From assembly GCF_016765795.1 (NCBI RefSeq), contig NZ_JAESVP010000006.1, forward strand, positions 62,001 through 126,000: a stretch of 64,000 bases of DNA. The letters are read 5' to 3'. A program made the position numbers and the translations under genes. The stretch is from Fuscibacter oryzae (GTDB taxonomy: Bacteria > Pseudomonadota > Alphaproteobacteria > Rhodobacterales > Rhodobacteraceae). The notes beneath the pieces are model-generated. The model was not told where the DNA came from. It made no database searches and worked only from the letters and a program-made list of their open reading frames with translations. Every line of letters begins with the position of its first letter. Within the stretch, counting starts at the first letter, position 1. This document shows positions 8,338 through 17,336 of the stretch, one piece after another.

Positions 8338-8949
8338 TCAAATCTCCTGCACGGACGGGTTCTGTAGGCTTGCTAAGGACTGCCCATTTACCTCGTCAAA
8401 GTGATAGTAGCGGATTGAAGGATCAGCCCTGAGGTGCCGGTTTGGGTCGAGGTAATCGTTGGGATTGTCGTTTTCGGCGAAGACGAACTTTCGGAGACGA
8501 ATGCGGCGGCTGTCACCTGTGTAGTGTTCAATCGTGCGCTTGAGCGTGGCGACCCAACACATGCCCGCCCTCAGTTGAGGGACTATTTTCTCAGCGGTAA
8601 GGCTCTTGGACTTGAACTCGATGCAGTCCGCGTGGAAGTTGCGACCGTTGACATAAAACACCACGAAGTCGCAACGCTTTGACCATGGCTTGGAAGTGTC
8701 GTCCAGGAAGTGAAACAGCGGTGGCTTGCTCTTTTTCTTCTGGGTGTCGAAGTCATCATGGTCAAGCTTGAATGCCATCCCCGCGCCTGGAAGGAGAAGC
8801 TCAATCTTTCGCGTTTGTGGTTTCACATCCTCGGGGCGAAAATACTTCTCAGTTAGCACCACGCTGCCGCCCGCACCGTCATGCATGATGTACTCGCTGT
8901 TCACATACGCCTTTAAGTGCTCGAAATAGGTACCAGCCGCCAGCGTCAT
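8338..8949 (-). CDS. Protein between hsdS and hsdR with a PD-(D/E)XK-like nuclease motif
   Basis: 203 residues, not a standard Hsd subunit. Residues 93-113 read CDFVVFYVNG then CIEFKSK: Asp94, Glu111 and Lys113 sit as in PD-(D/E)XK nucleases (D-X16-E-X-K), and Gln125 in PQLRAG fits the helix Gln of HsdR-type nucleases. It overlaps hsdS by 4 bases and ends 3 bases before hsdR starts, so it is made with the type I enzyme. Possible roles are an accessory nuclease, a fidelity factor for the complex, or a separate defence protein. It lacks helicase motifs and is too short to be a duplicated HsdR. The motif was read by eye; function is inferred. Confidence 0.7.
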   Translation of the reverse strand: MTLAAGTYFEHLKAYVNSEYIMHDGAGGSVVLTEKYFRPEDVKPQTRKIELLLPGAGMAFKLDHDDFDTQKKKSKPPLFHFLDDTSKPWSKRCDFVVFYVNGRNFHADCIEFKSKSLTAEKIVPQLRAGMCWVATLKRTIEHYTGDSRRIRLRKFVFAENDNPNDYLDPNRHLRADPSIRYYHFDEVNGQSLASLQNPSVQEI

Positions 8950-10265
8950 TGAAACTCCGTAATCTTCCCAGTGACGGCTGCCGCGATGATTGCAGCGCGG
9001 TATTCGTTTAGTCCTCGAATTGATCGCTCAACTTCACCAGAAACGATATCAACGTCACCCTTCTGGCGAAATGCTTCTTCAATTATTCTAGTTTGCTCCA
9101 CGATAGGCGGCACCGCGACACGTATTCCTTTGACATCTGCAAGGCCAATGGTTCCGATAGTTGAGCCATTCGTCAATCGCATTAGCTCGCCTCTCATCCC
9201 GTAGATTGCCAGCAATAGGAACTCGGGAATGATCCTGCTCTCATCACATAGCCAAGCAATAATGTGCTGTGAAACAGCCATCGGTCGTGTCGTAATTGCA
9301 CTTTCACCAATAGTTGCGTCTCTTGTGAAGACGACCGCTCGTGCGGGAAGCATTCGCGCGGACGAATTTGCCAGCCCAAGTTCGTTGATTTTGAAAGTCG
9401 TTTCGGAAATGTAGTCACTGGCTCGAAGCACGGACGTGTCGTTGAGAGAGACCCAAGGAATCTCACAATTCTCCCAGTAAGCATCGATCTTGCGATCTGG
9501 CGTATGCCCGCTTTCTAGCTTGGCGATGCGCTTAACCGGAAGAACCTCCCAATTCTCCGGAATCTCGCCCAGCCAGCCGATACCGCTGTCCTTCATGGGC
9601 GCGTCTGGGTTCAGACCTTTTGTGACGGCGCGGGTGATAAGGGCTTGGCGTTTCTCAGCCAGTCGGTCCAGAAGGGCGCGCTTCTTTTCGATCAGCCCGT
9701 CGATGCGTGCGGTCTTTTCGTCCAGAAAGCGAGTGATGCGGCGTTGGGTTTCTAGGGGCGGCAGCGCGACGAAGGCATTTTTCATCGGGTATTGCCCCAA
9801 GCCGTAGCGCGTCACCCCGTTCGCGCCCAGCTTGAACTGGTCATTCAGCGGCTCGGACCTACACAACCATGCGAGGAACCCGCCATCCAACTCTTGACCG
9901 GGCTCTAGTACGGACAAGTGATACCCGCACAGCACCTCCGGCATGTCCTCGGTGACAAGCGCGGGAATACCGATGTCATCCCAGCCTTCGCTGTCCTTGG
10001 TTATGATGACCTGACCCTTCTTGAGCTGAAACTTCTCGATTTCGGCTTCGGTCGCGGAGCCTTGCATGAAGTCGAGGTCGGGCGTGATCCGGTCGTTGTA
10101 GTAAACGTCCGTGTAGTTGCAGAGCCGAACGGGTGTTTCGTCGTCGGCAAGGGTCTTGTCGACATTGCTGTTCCGCACAGACGCATAGAACTTGAGCTTC
10201 TCCAGCTTCCAGCCTTGCGGCAACTGGCCATAAGCCTGCTTAACCTTGTCGGGGACAGTGGTCAT
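8946..10265 (-). CDS. hsdS: Type I restriction enzyme, specificity (HsdS) subunit
   Basis: 439 residues with the usual two target-recognition domains, each followed by a coiled-coil spacer. The first half ends in LPPLETQRRITRFLDEKT and a Lys/Arg/Glu-rich helix to about residue 220; the second begins IGWLGEIPENWEVLPVKR and ends in VPPIVEQTRIIEEAF with a second helix. It sets the bipartite DNA site for both methylation and cutting. It overlaps hsdM by 4 bases (ATGA) and the X gene by 4 bases. The recognition sequence cannot be told from the protein. Confidence 0.95.
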   Translation of the reverse strand: MTTVPDKVKQAYGQLPQGWKLEKLKFYASVRNSNVDKTLADDETPVRLCNYTDVYYNDRITPDLDFMQGSATEAEIEKFQLKKGQVIITKDSEGWDDIGIPALVTEDMPEVLCGYHLSVLEPGQELDGGFLAWLCRSEPLNDQFKLGANGVTRYGLGQYPMKNAFVALPPLETQRRITRFLDEKTARIDGLIEKKRALLDRLAEKRQALITRAVTKGLNPDAPMKDSGIGWLGEIPENWEVLPVKRIAKLESGHTPDRKIDAYWENCEIPWVSLNDTSVLRASDYISETTFKINELGLANSSARMLPARAVVFTRDATIGESAITTRPMAVSQHIIAWLCDESRIIPEFLLLAIYGMRGELMRLTNGSTIGTIGLADVKGIRVAVPPIVEQTRIIEEAFRQKGDVDIVSGEVERSIRGLNEYRAAIIAAAVTGKITEFQ

Positions 10266-12439
10266 GCAACCAGCCCCTTCAGAAGCCCGGCAATCTCACC
10301 TTCCAGTGCGGTGATATCGGTCTCGATCGCATCGAGCGGACGCGGCGGCCTGTAGACGTAGAAGTGCCGGTTGATCGGGACTTCGTATCCCACCTTCGTC
10401 TTGTCGTAGTCGACCCAAGCATCAGGAACGTGGGGCAGAACTTCGCGTGCCATGTACGCGTCAATCTCATTGCGGAATGTCGCCACCAGCTTATCGTTGG
10501 GTTTGTCTGGCCCAAACTGTATGGGTAACGGCAGCACAGTGCCCTCAGGCAGCGGTATGTTCTCGGTATCGCGCAATTCGCTGTCCGGTTCCGGCCTGCC
10601 CTTGCTGTCTCGGCAAATTGCGGCTTCGGGGTCTCGTTCACCCAGTGCGGCGAAGATGGCTTTCTTGATTGGCGCGGCCAGCTTCACCTCAACCCGCCGC
10701 GCTGCGCGGTCGAGATCGACCTCAAATACAGCCCTGTCCATGTAACGGCCTTTGTCCGCTAGCATGACCAGCGCCTTCCGGACTGCCCCTTGAAGCGCGC
10801 GGCCCTCAACGATCTCACGCTGCCCGGCTGCATCGTCCTTGCGCTTCTTGGTCGTGGCGAGGTTGGCGAATGCCGTCTCCCCATCAAGTTTGGCAATGCG
10901 CTCTGGTGTGGCCTCGAAATTCAGGCGTAGGGGGCGTTCGACCGTGACTTTCAGGAAGCCAAACTCACGGTTCTCAAAGATGCGCGATACCACCCGATCC
11001 TCGGTTTCACCGTTGATCTTTACCGAGACCTTTTCCCCATCGCGATAGTTGCCATAGATGCGCGTAAGGTCGTTGATTTGATCGTCGGTAATCTCATTGC
11101 GCTTATTGTTCAGGCTCTTTTTCATGCGCTGGAAGAACCGCGTCCCGTCGATGAGTTGCACCTTGCCGCGCCGTTCGGGTGCCTTGCGGTTGGTTACAAG
11201 CCACACGTAGGTGAAGATGCCGGTATTGTAGAACAGCTGATCGGGCAGTGCGACTATGGCATCAAGCCAGTCGTTTTCGATGATCCAACGGCGGATGTTC
11301 GACGGCCCAGAGCCAGCATCGCCTGAGAACAATGGCGAGCCGTTGAACACGATGGCGATCTTTGAACCAACGGCGTTTTCGTCACCCTCTTTGTAGGGGT
11401 GCATCTTCGAAATCATGTGCTGCAAGAACAGCAGCGAACCATCATTGATGGCGGGAAGCCCAGCACCGAAACGGCCTGAAAAGCCAAGAAGCCCGTGCTC
11501 CTTCTCGACAACCGTTTTCTGGTCCTTCCACTCCACCCCAAAGGGCGGGTTGGCCAGAAGGTAGTGAAACTGCTTGCCTTCAAAACCGTCCCGGGTCTTG
11601 CCGTCGCCAAGGGTGTCGCCCAGTACGATGCTGCTTGTGTCCTCGTCCTTGATCAGCATGTCCGCGCAGCAAATGGCCCAAGACTCGTCGTTGTACTCTT
11701 GACCAAACAGAGCGAGGTTCGCGTCCTTGTTCTGCGCCAAGATGAACTTCTCGGACTCGGACAGCATCCCCCCCGTGCCGCAGGTTGGGTCATAGATTGT
11801 GCGGAAGATACCGGGCCGGTAGACTTCGTGTTCGCCGGTATAGATGAGGTTGGCCATGAGCCGGATGACTTCGCGCGGCGTGAAGTGGTCACCGGCCTCT
11901 TCGTTTGCCTGCTCGTTGAAGCGCATCACCAGATGTTCGAACACATACCCCATCTGCATGTTGTCGATGCGATTGGGATGCAAATCGACGTCGGCCATTG
12001 CTTTGACAATAGTGAATAGGCGGTTGCTGGCGTCCAGTTTCTCGATCTGGTCGTTGAACTTGAACCGCTCGAAGATCGCGCGCGCTTTGGGCGAGAACCC
12101 GTTGATGTATGACACTAAGTTCGGTGCGATGTTTTCTGGGTCACCCAGCAACCGCTGAAACGTGAACGGACTGGTATTGTACAGCGGATGCTTTCTGTTC
12201 GGATCGGCTGCCTTACCTAACAGACGTTCCATCGCAGCTTCGGGCATGTTCTGCGCAGTGAGCTTTGCATGCTCCCGAAGCACCGCATCCTTCGTTGGCT
12301 CAAGGACACAGTCCAGGCGTCGAAGGACGACCATGGGCAACATGACCAACCGGTACTGCGGTGGACGGTACGGGCCACGCAAGCGGTTGGCGATCTCCCA
12401 GATGTTTACCTTTAGCTGCTCATGGGCCTGAATATTCAT
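10262..12439 (-). CDS. hsdM: Type I N6-adenine methyltransferase (HsdM) subunit
   Basis: 725 residues. It has the N6_N4_Mtase fold: HFTPREVIRLM near 185, the SAM-binding DPTCGTGG at 217-224, catalytic NPPF at 297-300, and an HsdM N-terminal helical region before them. The C-terminal 200 residues are longer than in the EcoKI type and end with a helical tail (TALEGEIAGLLKGL) that could contact HsdS. It methylates host sites and, with HsdS, forms the core on which HsdR assembles. It is first in the minus-strand operon; the start at 12439 faces the integrase across a 244-base gap with no C-box-like operator. The ribosome-binding site is weak. Confidence 0.95.
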   Translation of the reverse strand: MNIQAHEQLKVNIWEIANRLRGPYRPPQYRLVMLPMVVLRRLDCVLEPTKDAVLREHAKLTAQNMPEAAMERLLGKAADPNRKHPLYNTSPFTFQRLLGDPENIAPNLVSYINGFSPKARAIFERFKFNDQIEKLDASNRLFTIVKAMADVDLHPNRIDNMQMGYVFEHLVMRFNEQANEEAGDHFTPREVIRLMANLIYTGEHEVYRPGIFRTIYDPTCGTGGMLSESEKFILAQNKDANLALFGQEYNDESWAICCADMLIKDEDTSSIVLGDTLGDGKTRDGFEGKQFHYLLANPPFGVEWKDQKTVVEKEHGLLGFSGRFGAGLPAINDGSLLFLQHMISKMHPYKEGDENAVGSKIAIVFNGSPLFSGDAGSGPSNIRRWIIENDWLDAIVALPDQLFYNTGIFTYVWLVTNRKAPERRGKVQLIDGTRFFQRMKKSLNNKRNEITDDQINDLTRIYGNYRDGEKVSVKINGETEDRVVSRIFENREFGFLKVTVERPLRLNFEATPERIAKLDGETAFANLATTKKRKDDAAGQREIVEGRALQGAVRKALVMLADKGRYMDRAVFEVDLDRAARRVEVKLAAPIKKAIFAALGERDPEAAICRDSKGRPEPDSELRDTENIPLPEGTVLPLPIQFGPDKPNDKLVATFRNEIDAYMAREVLPHVPDAWVDYDKTKVGYEVPINRHFYVYRPPRPLDAIETDITALEGEIAGLLKGLVA

Positions 12440-12629
12440 TGTTTTTCTTACTCTTCAAGTTCGGGAGGTGGATCGCGGGGAGCCTCACTAGGTAGAATCC
12501 GTCATGACCGGTCAGTCAAGGAGATTGGCAAAGGCAGATACTAGTTAGACCAGGACACTGGGATGAACCGCACAGCGCTAGATCATCCTGCCCTTCGCTG
12601 CAAAATTCCGCATAAGTATCTGATTTTCA

Positions 12630-12658
12630 TTGCAATTTTTTGCGCATCGCGCTAACCT
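12630..12658 (+). promoter_or_regulatory. Candidate integrase promoter
   Basis: TTGCAA (12630-12635), a 17-bp spacer, TAACCT (12653-12658), then AAAAGGAGG just before the integrase ATG. The -10 is a weak match. The rest of 12440-12683 shows no clear operator. Confidence 0.35.
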
Positions 12659-12683
12659 GAGTTGAGGCCAAAAGGAGGTCTCA

Positions 12684-13844
12684 ATGCCAAACCTGCGACT
12701 TACACGCCGTCAAATTGATGAACTACCGCACCCTGAGGCGGGTCAGGTCTATTACCGCGACACAACGCTGCCGGGCTTTGGCCTTCGCGTGGGATCGCGA
12801 ACAAAGATGTACTTCGCTGAAGGCCAAGTGCATGGCCGAACGCGCCGGGTCACAATCGGTCGTGCTGACGTGTTCGCGCCAGAGGTGGCTCGAAAACGGG
12901 CTTTGGCCCTGCTGGCTGAAATGTCCGAGGGACAAGACCCCAATGAGCAGAAGCGGAAGGCCCGGACCGAACAGATCACGCTTGCCACTAGTTTCACGAA
13001 TTTCTTCGAAGCACGTACGACCCTTTCGCCCTACACGGTCGGGAGCTACCAGCGGAGCGTGAGGCTGTATCTGAAGTCTTGGCAGAAGACGCCGCTGACC
13101 ATGATCACCCGGCAAATGGTGCTGAAGCGGCACCAAGAAATCGCCAAGGCGCATGGGGAAACGACTGCGAACAATGTGATGCGCCACCTCCGGTCGGTGT
13201 ACAACTTCATCGCTGCGACCGAAGAAGATTTCCCACCGAACCCCGTCCAAATCTTGTCACAAGCACGCGCTTGGTATCGTGAACGTCGGCGGCAAACGGT
13301 GGTGACAGCCCTTGACCTGCCCATGTGGTGGAAGGCCGTAATGGCCGAGCCGGAGTACTCGCGGGATTTTCTTTTGCTGGCCCTTTTCACCGGCATGCGT
13401 CGCGGCGAGTTGTCCAGATTGCGTTGGGAGAACGTTGACCTTAGGGCACGCACCCTGCACTTGCCGACCACAAAGAACGGCGATCCGCTGTCTTTGCCGT
13501 TGGCGGGTTTTCTCGTCGAACTGCTTGAAGCCCGTTCAAAAGCAAGTGGGGGTTCGGAATGGGTCTTCCCCGGCACCGGAAAGGTTGGCCACCTTGTCGA
13601 AACGAAGAAGTTCCTCGCTCGGGTCGGCGCTGGATCGGGGGTCGCCTTCACCATGCACGACCTTCGGCGGACGTTCATTACCATCGCTGAAAGTCTAGAT
13701 GTGCCTCATTACGCGCTGAAGCGCTTGCTCAACCACCGCACCAACGGTGACGTCACTGGGGGCTACATCGTGATTAATGTCGAAAGACTGCGCGATCCGG
13801 TCGAAAAGGTCGCTACTCGCATTCTGGAGCTTGCAAATGTCTGA
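12684..13844 (+). CDS. int: Tyrosine integrase of the island
   Basis: 386 residues. Residues 1-90 are a DUF4102-like arm-binding domain (LPGFGLRVGSRTKMYF), 100-190 a core-binding domain, and 205-386 the catalytic domain. The catalytic set is complete: Arg239 (TGMRRGEL), Lys264 (TKNG), His325 and Arg328 (HDLRRTF), His351 (LNHR) and Tyr361 (GGYIV). It would recombine the TTACGAAT core in tRNA-Thr. Unusually it lies in the middle of the island, 5.8 kb from the right core, rather than beside an att site. GGAGG precedes the ATG. The next gene overlaps it by 8 bases, so it heads a four-gene operon. Confidence 0.95.
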   Translation: MPNLRLTRRQIDELPHPEAGQVYYRDTTLPGFGLRVGSRTKMYFAEGQVHGRTRRVTIGRADVFAPEVARKRALALLAEMSEGQDPNEQKRKARTEQITLATSFTNFFEARTTLSPYTVGSYQRSVRLYLKSWQKTPLTMITRQMVLKRHQEIAKAHGETTANNVMRHLRSVYNFIAATEEDFPPNPVQILSQARAWYRERRRQTVVTALDLPMWWKAVMAEPEYSRDFLLLALFTGMRRGELSRLRWENVDLRARTLHLPTTKNGDPLSLPLAGFLVELLEARSKASGGSEWVFPGTGKVGHLVETKKFLARVGAGSGVAFTMHDLRRTFITIAESLDVPHYALKRLLNHRTNGDVTGGYIVINVERLRDPVEKVATRILELANV

Positions 13845-14442
13845 ACAGAACGGACCGGACGCCGCATTTGACGACGCGGTCGTTGCCAATTCCGGGCAAG
13901 CATTCGGGGCCAATCCCTTCGAACGGCTGCTGCTTGCGATCATTTCTGCCCATCCCGATCAAAGCGGGAAGACATCAAAGCAGCGGTTGGATGCAGCGAT
14001 GAAAATGCTGGTGGGTGAGCGCGCAACTCCGCATCCTGAGCCGGGCAACCGCGATGATCGCGCCTTGATCTGGATGGGTAGTGAGCGCCACATCGACAAA
14101 GCTAATCGGGACATGTACGCCCTGAACCTTCGTTTAAAACCTGACCGGACGGTAACTCCCCCCCGGAAACCTCGCTCTGATCTGGCCCTTGCAGAAGAGG
14201 CCGCGGACCTCTTCTTCGGGCAAGAGAATGCCGAAGCTCGTCACGCGATAGTCAATCGACTTCGCGAGAAGTTTTCAGGCAGCTACGCCCGAAAGCAAGG
14301 CAAGGGGCACGGTGTGGACTTCGAGGCGACGTATATCTATCGCGCCGTTGAGCACGACTATGTGCAGGAAAGCCTTGAGGCAGAAGCGTTGAAACGAGTT
14401 TGCGACGAACTGGCGGAATGGGGTGTCGCAACCAAACTGTAG
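13837..14442 (+). CDS. Unknown protein coupled to the integrase
   Basis: 201 residues starting MSEQNGPDAAFDDAVV. No known domain is recognised. The ATG lies inside the last codons of int (ATGTCTGA overlap), so translation is coupled. The sequence is charged and mostly helical in appearance, with no membrane segment; residues 100-115 are rich in Pro, Arg and Lys. It stands where satellites and P4-like elements often carry small replication or regulatory genes, ahead of AlpA and the primase. A role in excision or replication is only positional inference. Confidence 0.7.
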   Translation: MSEQNGPDAAFDDAVVANSGQAFGANPFERLLLAIISAHPDQSGKTSKQRLDAAMKMLVGERATPHPEPGNRDDRALIWMGSERHIDKANRDMYALNLRLKPDRTVTPPRKPRSDLALAEEAADLFFGQENAEARHAIVNRLREKFSGSYARKQGKGHGVDFEATYIYRAVEHDYVQESLEAEALKRVCDELAEWGVATKL

Positions 14443-14535
14443 GGTCGCCTCTGGTTGCGCAAAAAGGCGCAAGTTGTTCGCAACATTACTGTCCGGTCCA
14501 CTGGCAGCGTCCTTCCATCTGCAAAGGAGGGCAAA

Positions 14536-14760
14536 ATGCCAAACAGATCAACATCGCTGCTTACGACCAAGCAGCTCCCCGAAATCACGGGTCTCAGCGT
14601 TAGCTTCTTCGAAAAGGGTCGCATCTACGGCTACGGCCCCCGGTACATCCGTATTCAGTCTGGTGCCAAGGCTGGCAAGGTCCTCTACCGCCGCGAGGAC
14701 GTGGAGAACTGGCTTATTGCTCAGGCGTGCACGCCGGAGGCAGGTCGCCATGGCTGCTGA
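14536..14760 (+). CDS. AlpA/excisionase-type helix-turn-helix protein
   Basis: 74 residues starting MPNRSTSLLTTKQLPEITGL. A winged MerR-like HTH is visible: LLTTKQLPEITGLSVSFFEK, a wing with GPRYIRIQ, then VLYRREDVENWL, the typical end of AlpA/excisionase DNA-binding domains. Start at ATG 14536 because AAAGGAGGG lies 6-8 bases before it; the open frame extends further upstream without support. It overlaps the primase gene by 11 bases. In P4-like elements this family activates int expression or directs excision, which fits its place between int and the replication gene. Confidence 0.8.
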   Translation: MPNRSTSLLTTKQLPEITGLSVSFFEKGRIYGYGPRYIRIQSGAKAGKVLYRREDVENWLIAQACTPEAGRHGC

Positions 14761-17047
14761 GTTTCAGCCCAACCCTGCCCAATCCGTACAGTGGCTTCGC
14801 TGGCTACACCCAGATGGCAACCTATACATCGAAACGATGGCAAGTGTCGGGCCAGCAAAACCGATTGTCCGCCAGTTCGCACCGGGCGAGGAAGCTCAAG
14901 CCGCTGATTACATTGCGGCGGTGAACGGCGAGGTCGCTCGACGCAATGTCTACTTTCTGTCGAACGCCAGATTTCTTAACGGCTCGCGAAAGAAAGAAAA
15001 CCTTTCTCTCGCCCAGACGCTTCATGTGGATCTAGACAACAAGGACTACCCTGGCACAGAGGCGGAACAGCTTGATAGAATTCTTGCGGTGCTGCTTGAT
15101 CCAAATGTCCGACCAAAGGGAGTACCTGAACCCACGACCGTATGGTTCACCGGTGGTGGCTGTCAGGCAATCTGGAAGCTTGCGGAGCCCATCACTGTTG
15201 AGGCGGCGGAGGCACTGAACCTTGCCATTCTGGCAGCAATGCAGGGCGGTCCCGGCACTCACAATGCGGACCGCCTTCTGCGTCTAGCTTGGTCGATGAA
15301 CTGGCTGAACGACAAGAAACGTGCAGCGGGTCGGAAACCCGCAACGGCATGGCAAGTGCATCCGGTTCGCCTTGACGCACCGCCGAAAGCCTATTTCCCG
15401 AAAGATTTTTCGTTGAAGGTGCCCGGATCAAAAGACTCGACGGAAAAGACAAAAACTCTTGTGCCGTCTGGGACAGAGGAAATTGCGCCACTACCGCTTC
15501 CTGCAGACCTAATGGAAACGGTGCCATATGACCCAAAGTGGATCGACGCCATCGTCCTTGGCAAGAACCCTCCGCACCACGACTACGCTTCTCGCTCAGA
15601 GCTCGTGCTTGGAGCGTCAATTTGGATGCTTAGTCAAGGCGTTCTGCCGGGTCATGTGCTTTCGATCATCACCGCGCCTGATCTTGGGATCAGTGCCCAT
15701 GTGCGCGAAAGCCCCGACGTTATGCGCTACGCCCAACGACAGGTAAAGCGGGCTATGGCGCTCCTAGAGGCAGGGCGTGGAGAGTGGCCCGTGCTAACTG
15801 AGAAGTTCACACCAGTAGCGCACCACCCCAAAAACGTTCGATATGCGCTGGCACGTCTTGCCGTGGATGCGCAACGAAACGTCTTCAATAACACCGACGA
15901 GATTAGGGGTGCTGGGCTTGAGGGGCGGGACCTAAACGACATCGCGGAAATTCTCTGCAGCCAGTTTGGTCGCGAACTCGACTTCACCGCTAGCCCGGCG
16001 GCTATTAAGAGGGAACTTCTCGCACTTGCCCATGAAAACCCATACCACCCCATTCATGACTATCTTGATGGGCTCGCATGGGACGGGACGCCAAGGATCG
16101 ACCGGTGGCTAACAACCTATTGCGGCGCTGACGATACCGAAATGAACCGGGAATTTGCCTCCAAGTTCTTGATCGCAGGTGTCCGGCGCATCAAACAGCC
16201 GGGGTGCAAGTTTGACACAATGATGGTCTTCGAAGGTCCGCAGGGTGTTGGGAAATCGCAGGTAGCGCAATTGCTGGCTGTACGGGAAGAATGGTTCTGT
16301 GGCAGCCTTGACCTCAGAAGTGACGACAAGACCAAGGCCGAGTTGATGGGCCGCGCTTGGATCATAGAATGCCAGGAATTGGACGGTCTGAACAAGGCAA
16401 CTAGTCAAAGTCTCAAGCGTTTCCTTAGCACAGCCACCGACAGCTACAGGCGAGCCTACGCCCGGGATGCCGGGGAGTATCCCAGACACTGCATCATTCT
16501 TGGGACAACGAACGAAAGTACCTATCTGCGCGATCTGACGGGCAATCGGCGCATATGGCCAGTCGTGGTGGGTCAGATCGATCTTGAACGCTTCAGCGCC
16601 GATTTGGACCAACTTTGGGCAGAAGCGGTAGTGCGGGAGGCGACAGGTGAGTCAATTATTCTGTCTCCGCACTTGTGGGATGTAGCGAAAGCAGCGCAGG
16701 TCCAGCGTATGGTGGAGGATGCCTATGCCGATGTTTTGGAAGGTGCGTTTGAAGGGATTACGGGTCGCGTCTCCATGGAAAGCGTAAAGCTATTGCTTGG
16801 CCTAGATACGGCACACATGTCGCCCACGGACGCGCGAAGGATCAGGGCAGCCATGGACGGGCTGGGGTGGGAATATGCCACCCATCGCCTGCACGACCTA
16901 GGACGACGCACGAAAGCCCTGCGGCGCGGGTTCGCGCACGGTAACACCGAAGAGCGCAAAGTCGAATACATCGCCCGGCGCATAGAGGGAGGCATCGTGG
17001 TGATCGAGCGCCTAGACGGACAGCACGACGAGGAAACGCCATTTTGA
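14750..17047 (+). CDS. Primase and VapE-type helicase protein (replication of the island)
   Basis: 765 residues from ATG 14750 (GGAGG 9 bases upstream; the longer open frame starting 14423 crosses the AlpA gene and is rejected). Residues about 80-190 look like a RepB-type primase domain: LHVDLD at 91-96 for metal binding and TGGGCQAIWKL at 134-144. Residues about 430-690 are a VirE/VapE (PF05272-like) helicase: HPIHDYLDGLAWDG, then Walker A GPQGVGKS at 496-503, ECQELDG as Walker B region, and GTTNESTYLRD. Such fusions replicate phage satellites and prophage-like islands. It is the last gene of the int operon and is followed by a strong terminator and a repeat cluster. Confidence 0.88.
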   Translation: MAAEFQPNPAQSVQWLRWLHPDGNLYIETMASVGPAKPIVRQFAPGEEAQAADYIAAVNGEVARRNVYFLSNARFLNGSRKKENLSLAQTLHVDLDNKDYPGTEAEQLDRILAVLLDPNVRPKGVPEPTTVWFTGGGCQAIWKLAEPITVEAAEALNLAILAAMQGGPGTHNADRLLRLAWSMNWLNDKKRAAGRKPATAWQVHPVRLDAPPKAYFPKDFSLKVPGSKDSTEKTKTLVPSGTEEIAPLPLPADLMETVPYDPKWIDAIVLGKNPPHHDYASRSELVLGASIWMLSQGVLPGHVLSIITAPDLGISAHVRESPDVMRYAQRQVKRAMALLEAGRGEWPVLTEKFTPVAHHPKNVRYALARLAVDAQRNVFNNTDEIRGAGLEGRDLNDIAEILCSQFGRELDFTASPAAIKRELLALAHENPYHPIHDYLDGLAWDGTPRIDRWLTTYCGADDTEMNREFASKFLIAGVRRIKQPGCKFDTMMVFEGPQGVGKSQVAQLLAVREEWFCGSLDLRSDDKTKAELMGRAWIIECQELDGLNKATSQSLKRFLSTATDSYRRAYARDAGEYPRHCIILGTTNESTYLRDLTGNRRIWPVVVGQIDLERFSADLDQLWAEAVVREATGESIILSPHLWDVAKAAQVQRMVEDAYADVLEGAFEGITGRVSMESVKLLLGLDTAHMSPTDARRIRAAMDGLGWEYATHRLHDLGRRTKALRRGFAHGNTEERKVEYIARRIEGGIVVIERLDGQHDEETPF

Positions 17048-17066
17048 CCGACGGCGGGCGTACCAT

Positions 17067-17175
17067 GTAACGTAACATAAGGCCCAAACTAGCTTGCACT
17101 ACCCGGTGGGGCGCTACGGTGCCCCACCATTTTTGCTTATGGAACCTTCCGAGCTAAGTTACTGTTACAAGTTAC
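17067..17175. repeat. GTTAC/GTAAC repeats beside the primase gene, candidate replication origin
   Basis: Two direct GTAAC copies (17067-17071, 17072-17076) and, across the terminator hairpin, three copies of the complement GTTAC (17158-17162, 17164-17168, 17171-17175). An A/T-rich stretch (AAAACTGCTTTATTTCATG) follows. Satellite origins of the SaPI type have short iterons on both sides of an A/T-rich core next to rep. The repeats are only 5 bp, so this is suggestive. From here to 17336 no gene is visible; the remainder is GC-rich with several short inverted repeats. Confidence 0.35.
17105..17135 (+). terminator. Rho-independent terminator after the int-primase operon
   Basis: Stem GGTGGGGC (17105-17112) and GCCCCACC (17121-17128), loop of 8 bases, then ATTTTTG. 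It ends the rightward operon 58 bases after the primase stop. Confidence 0.85.
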
Positions 17176-17336
17176 AAAACTGCTTTATTTCATGGGATGA
17201 AGCCAAGCTTATGCTGGAACGGGCCAGCCGCACCTTTGAAGGTATGTGCAGGCCAGCCTAGGCCAAGGTACCCAGCAGCCCTTAAGGCCGCTGTACGGGC
17301 CGCTGCGCGCGCCGTAGGTGGATGCAACAGGGAGGG

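Noticed and set aside
7612-8367. 251-codon plus-strand frame inside hsdR
   Set aside because: Antisense shadow; hsdR shows all motifs on the other strand.
12440-12683. C-boxes in front of hsdM that would link the C protein to the type I operon
   Set aside because: I searched for GACT-N3-AGTC there and found none; only isolated half motifs (CAGTC) occur.
14423-14749. N-terminal extension of the primase to 14423
   Set aside because: It lies over the AlpA gene in another frame and has low-complexity Arg/Ser composition; ATG 14750 has a proper ribosome-binding site.
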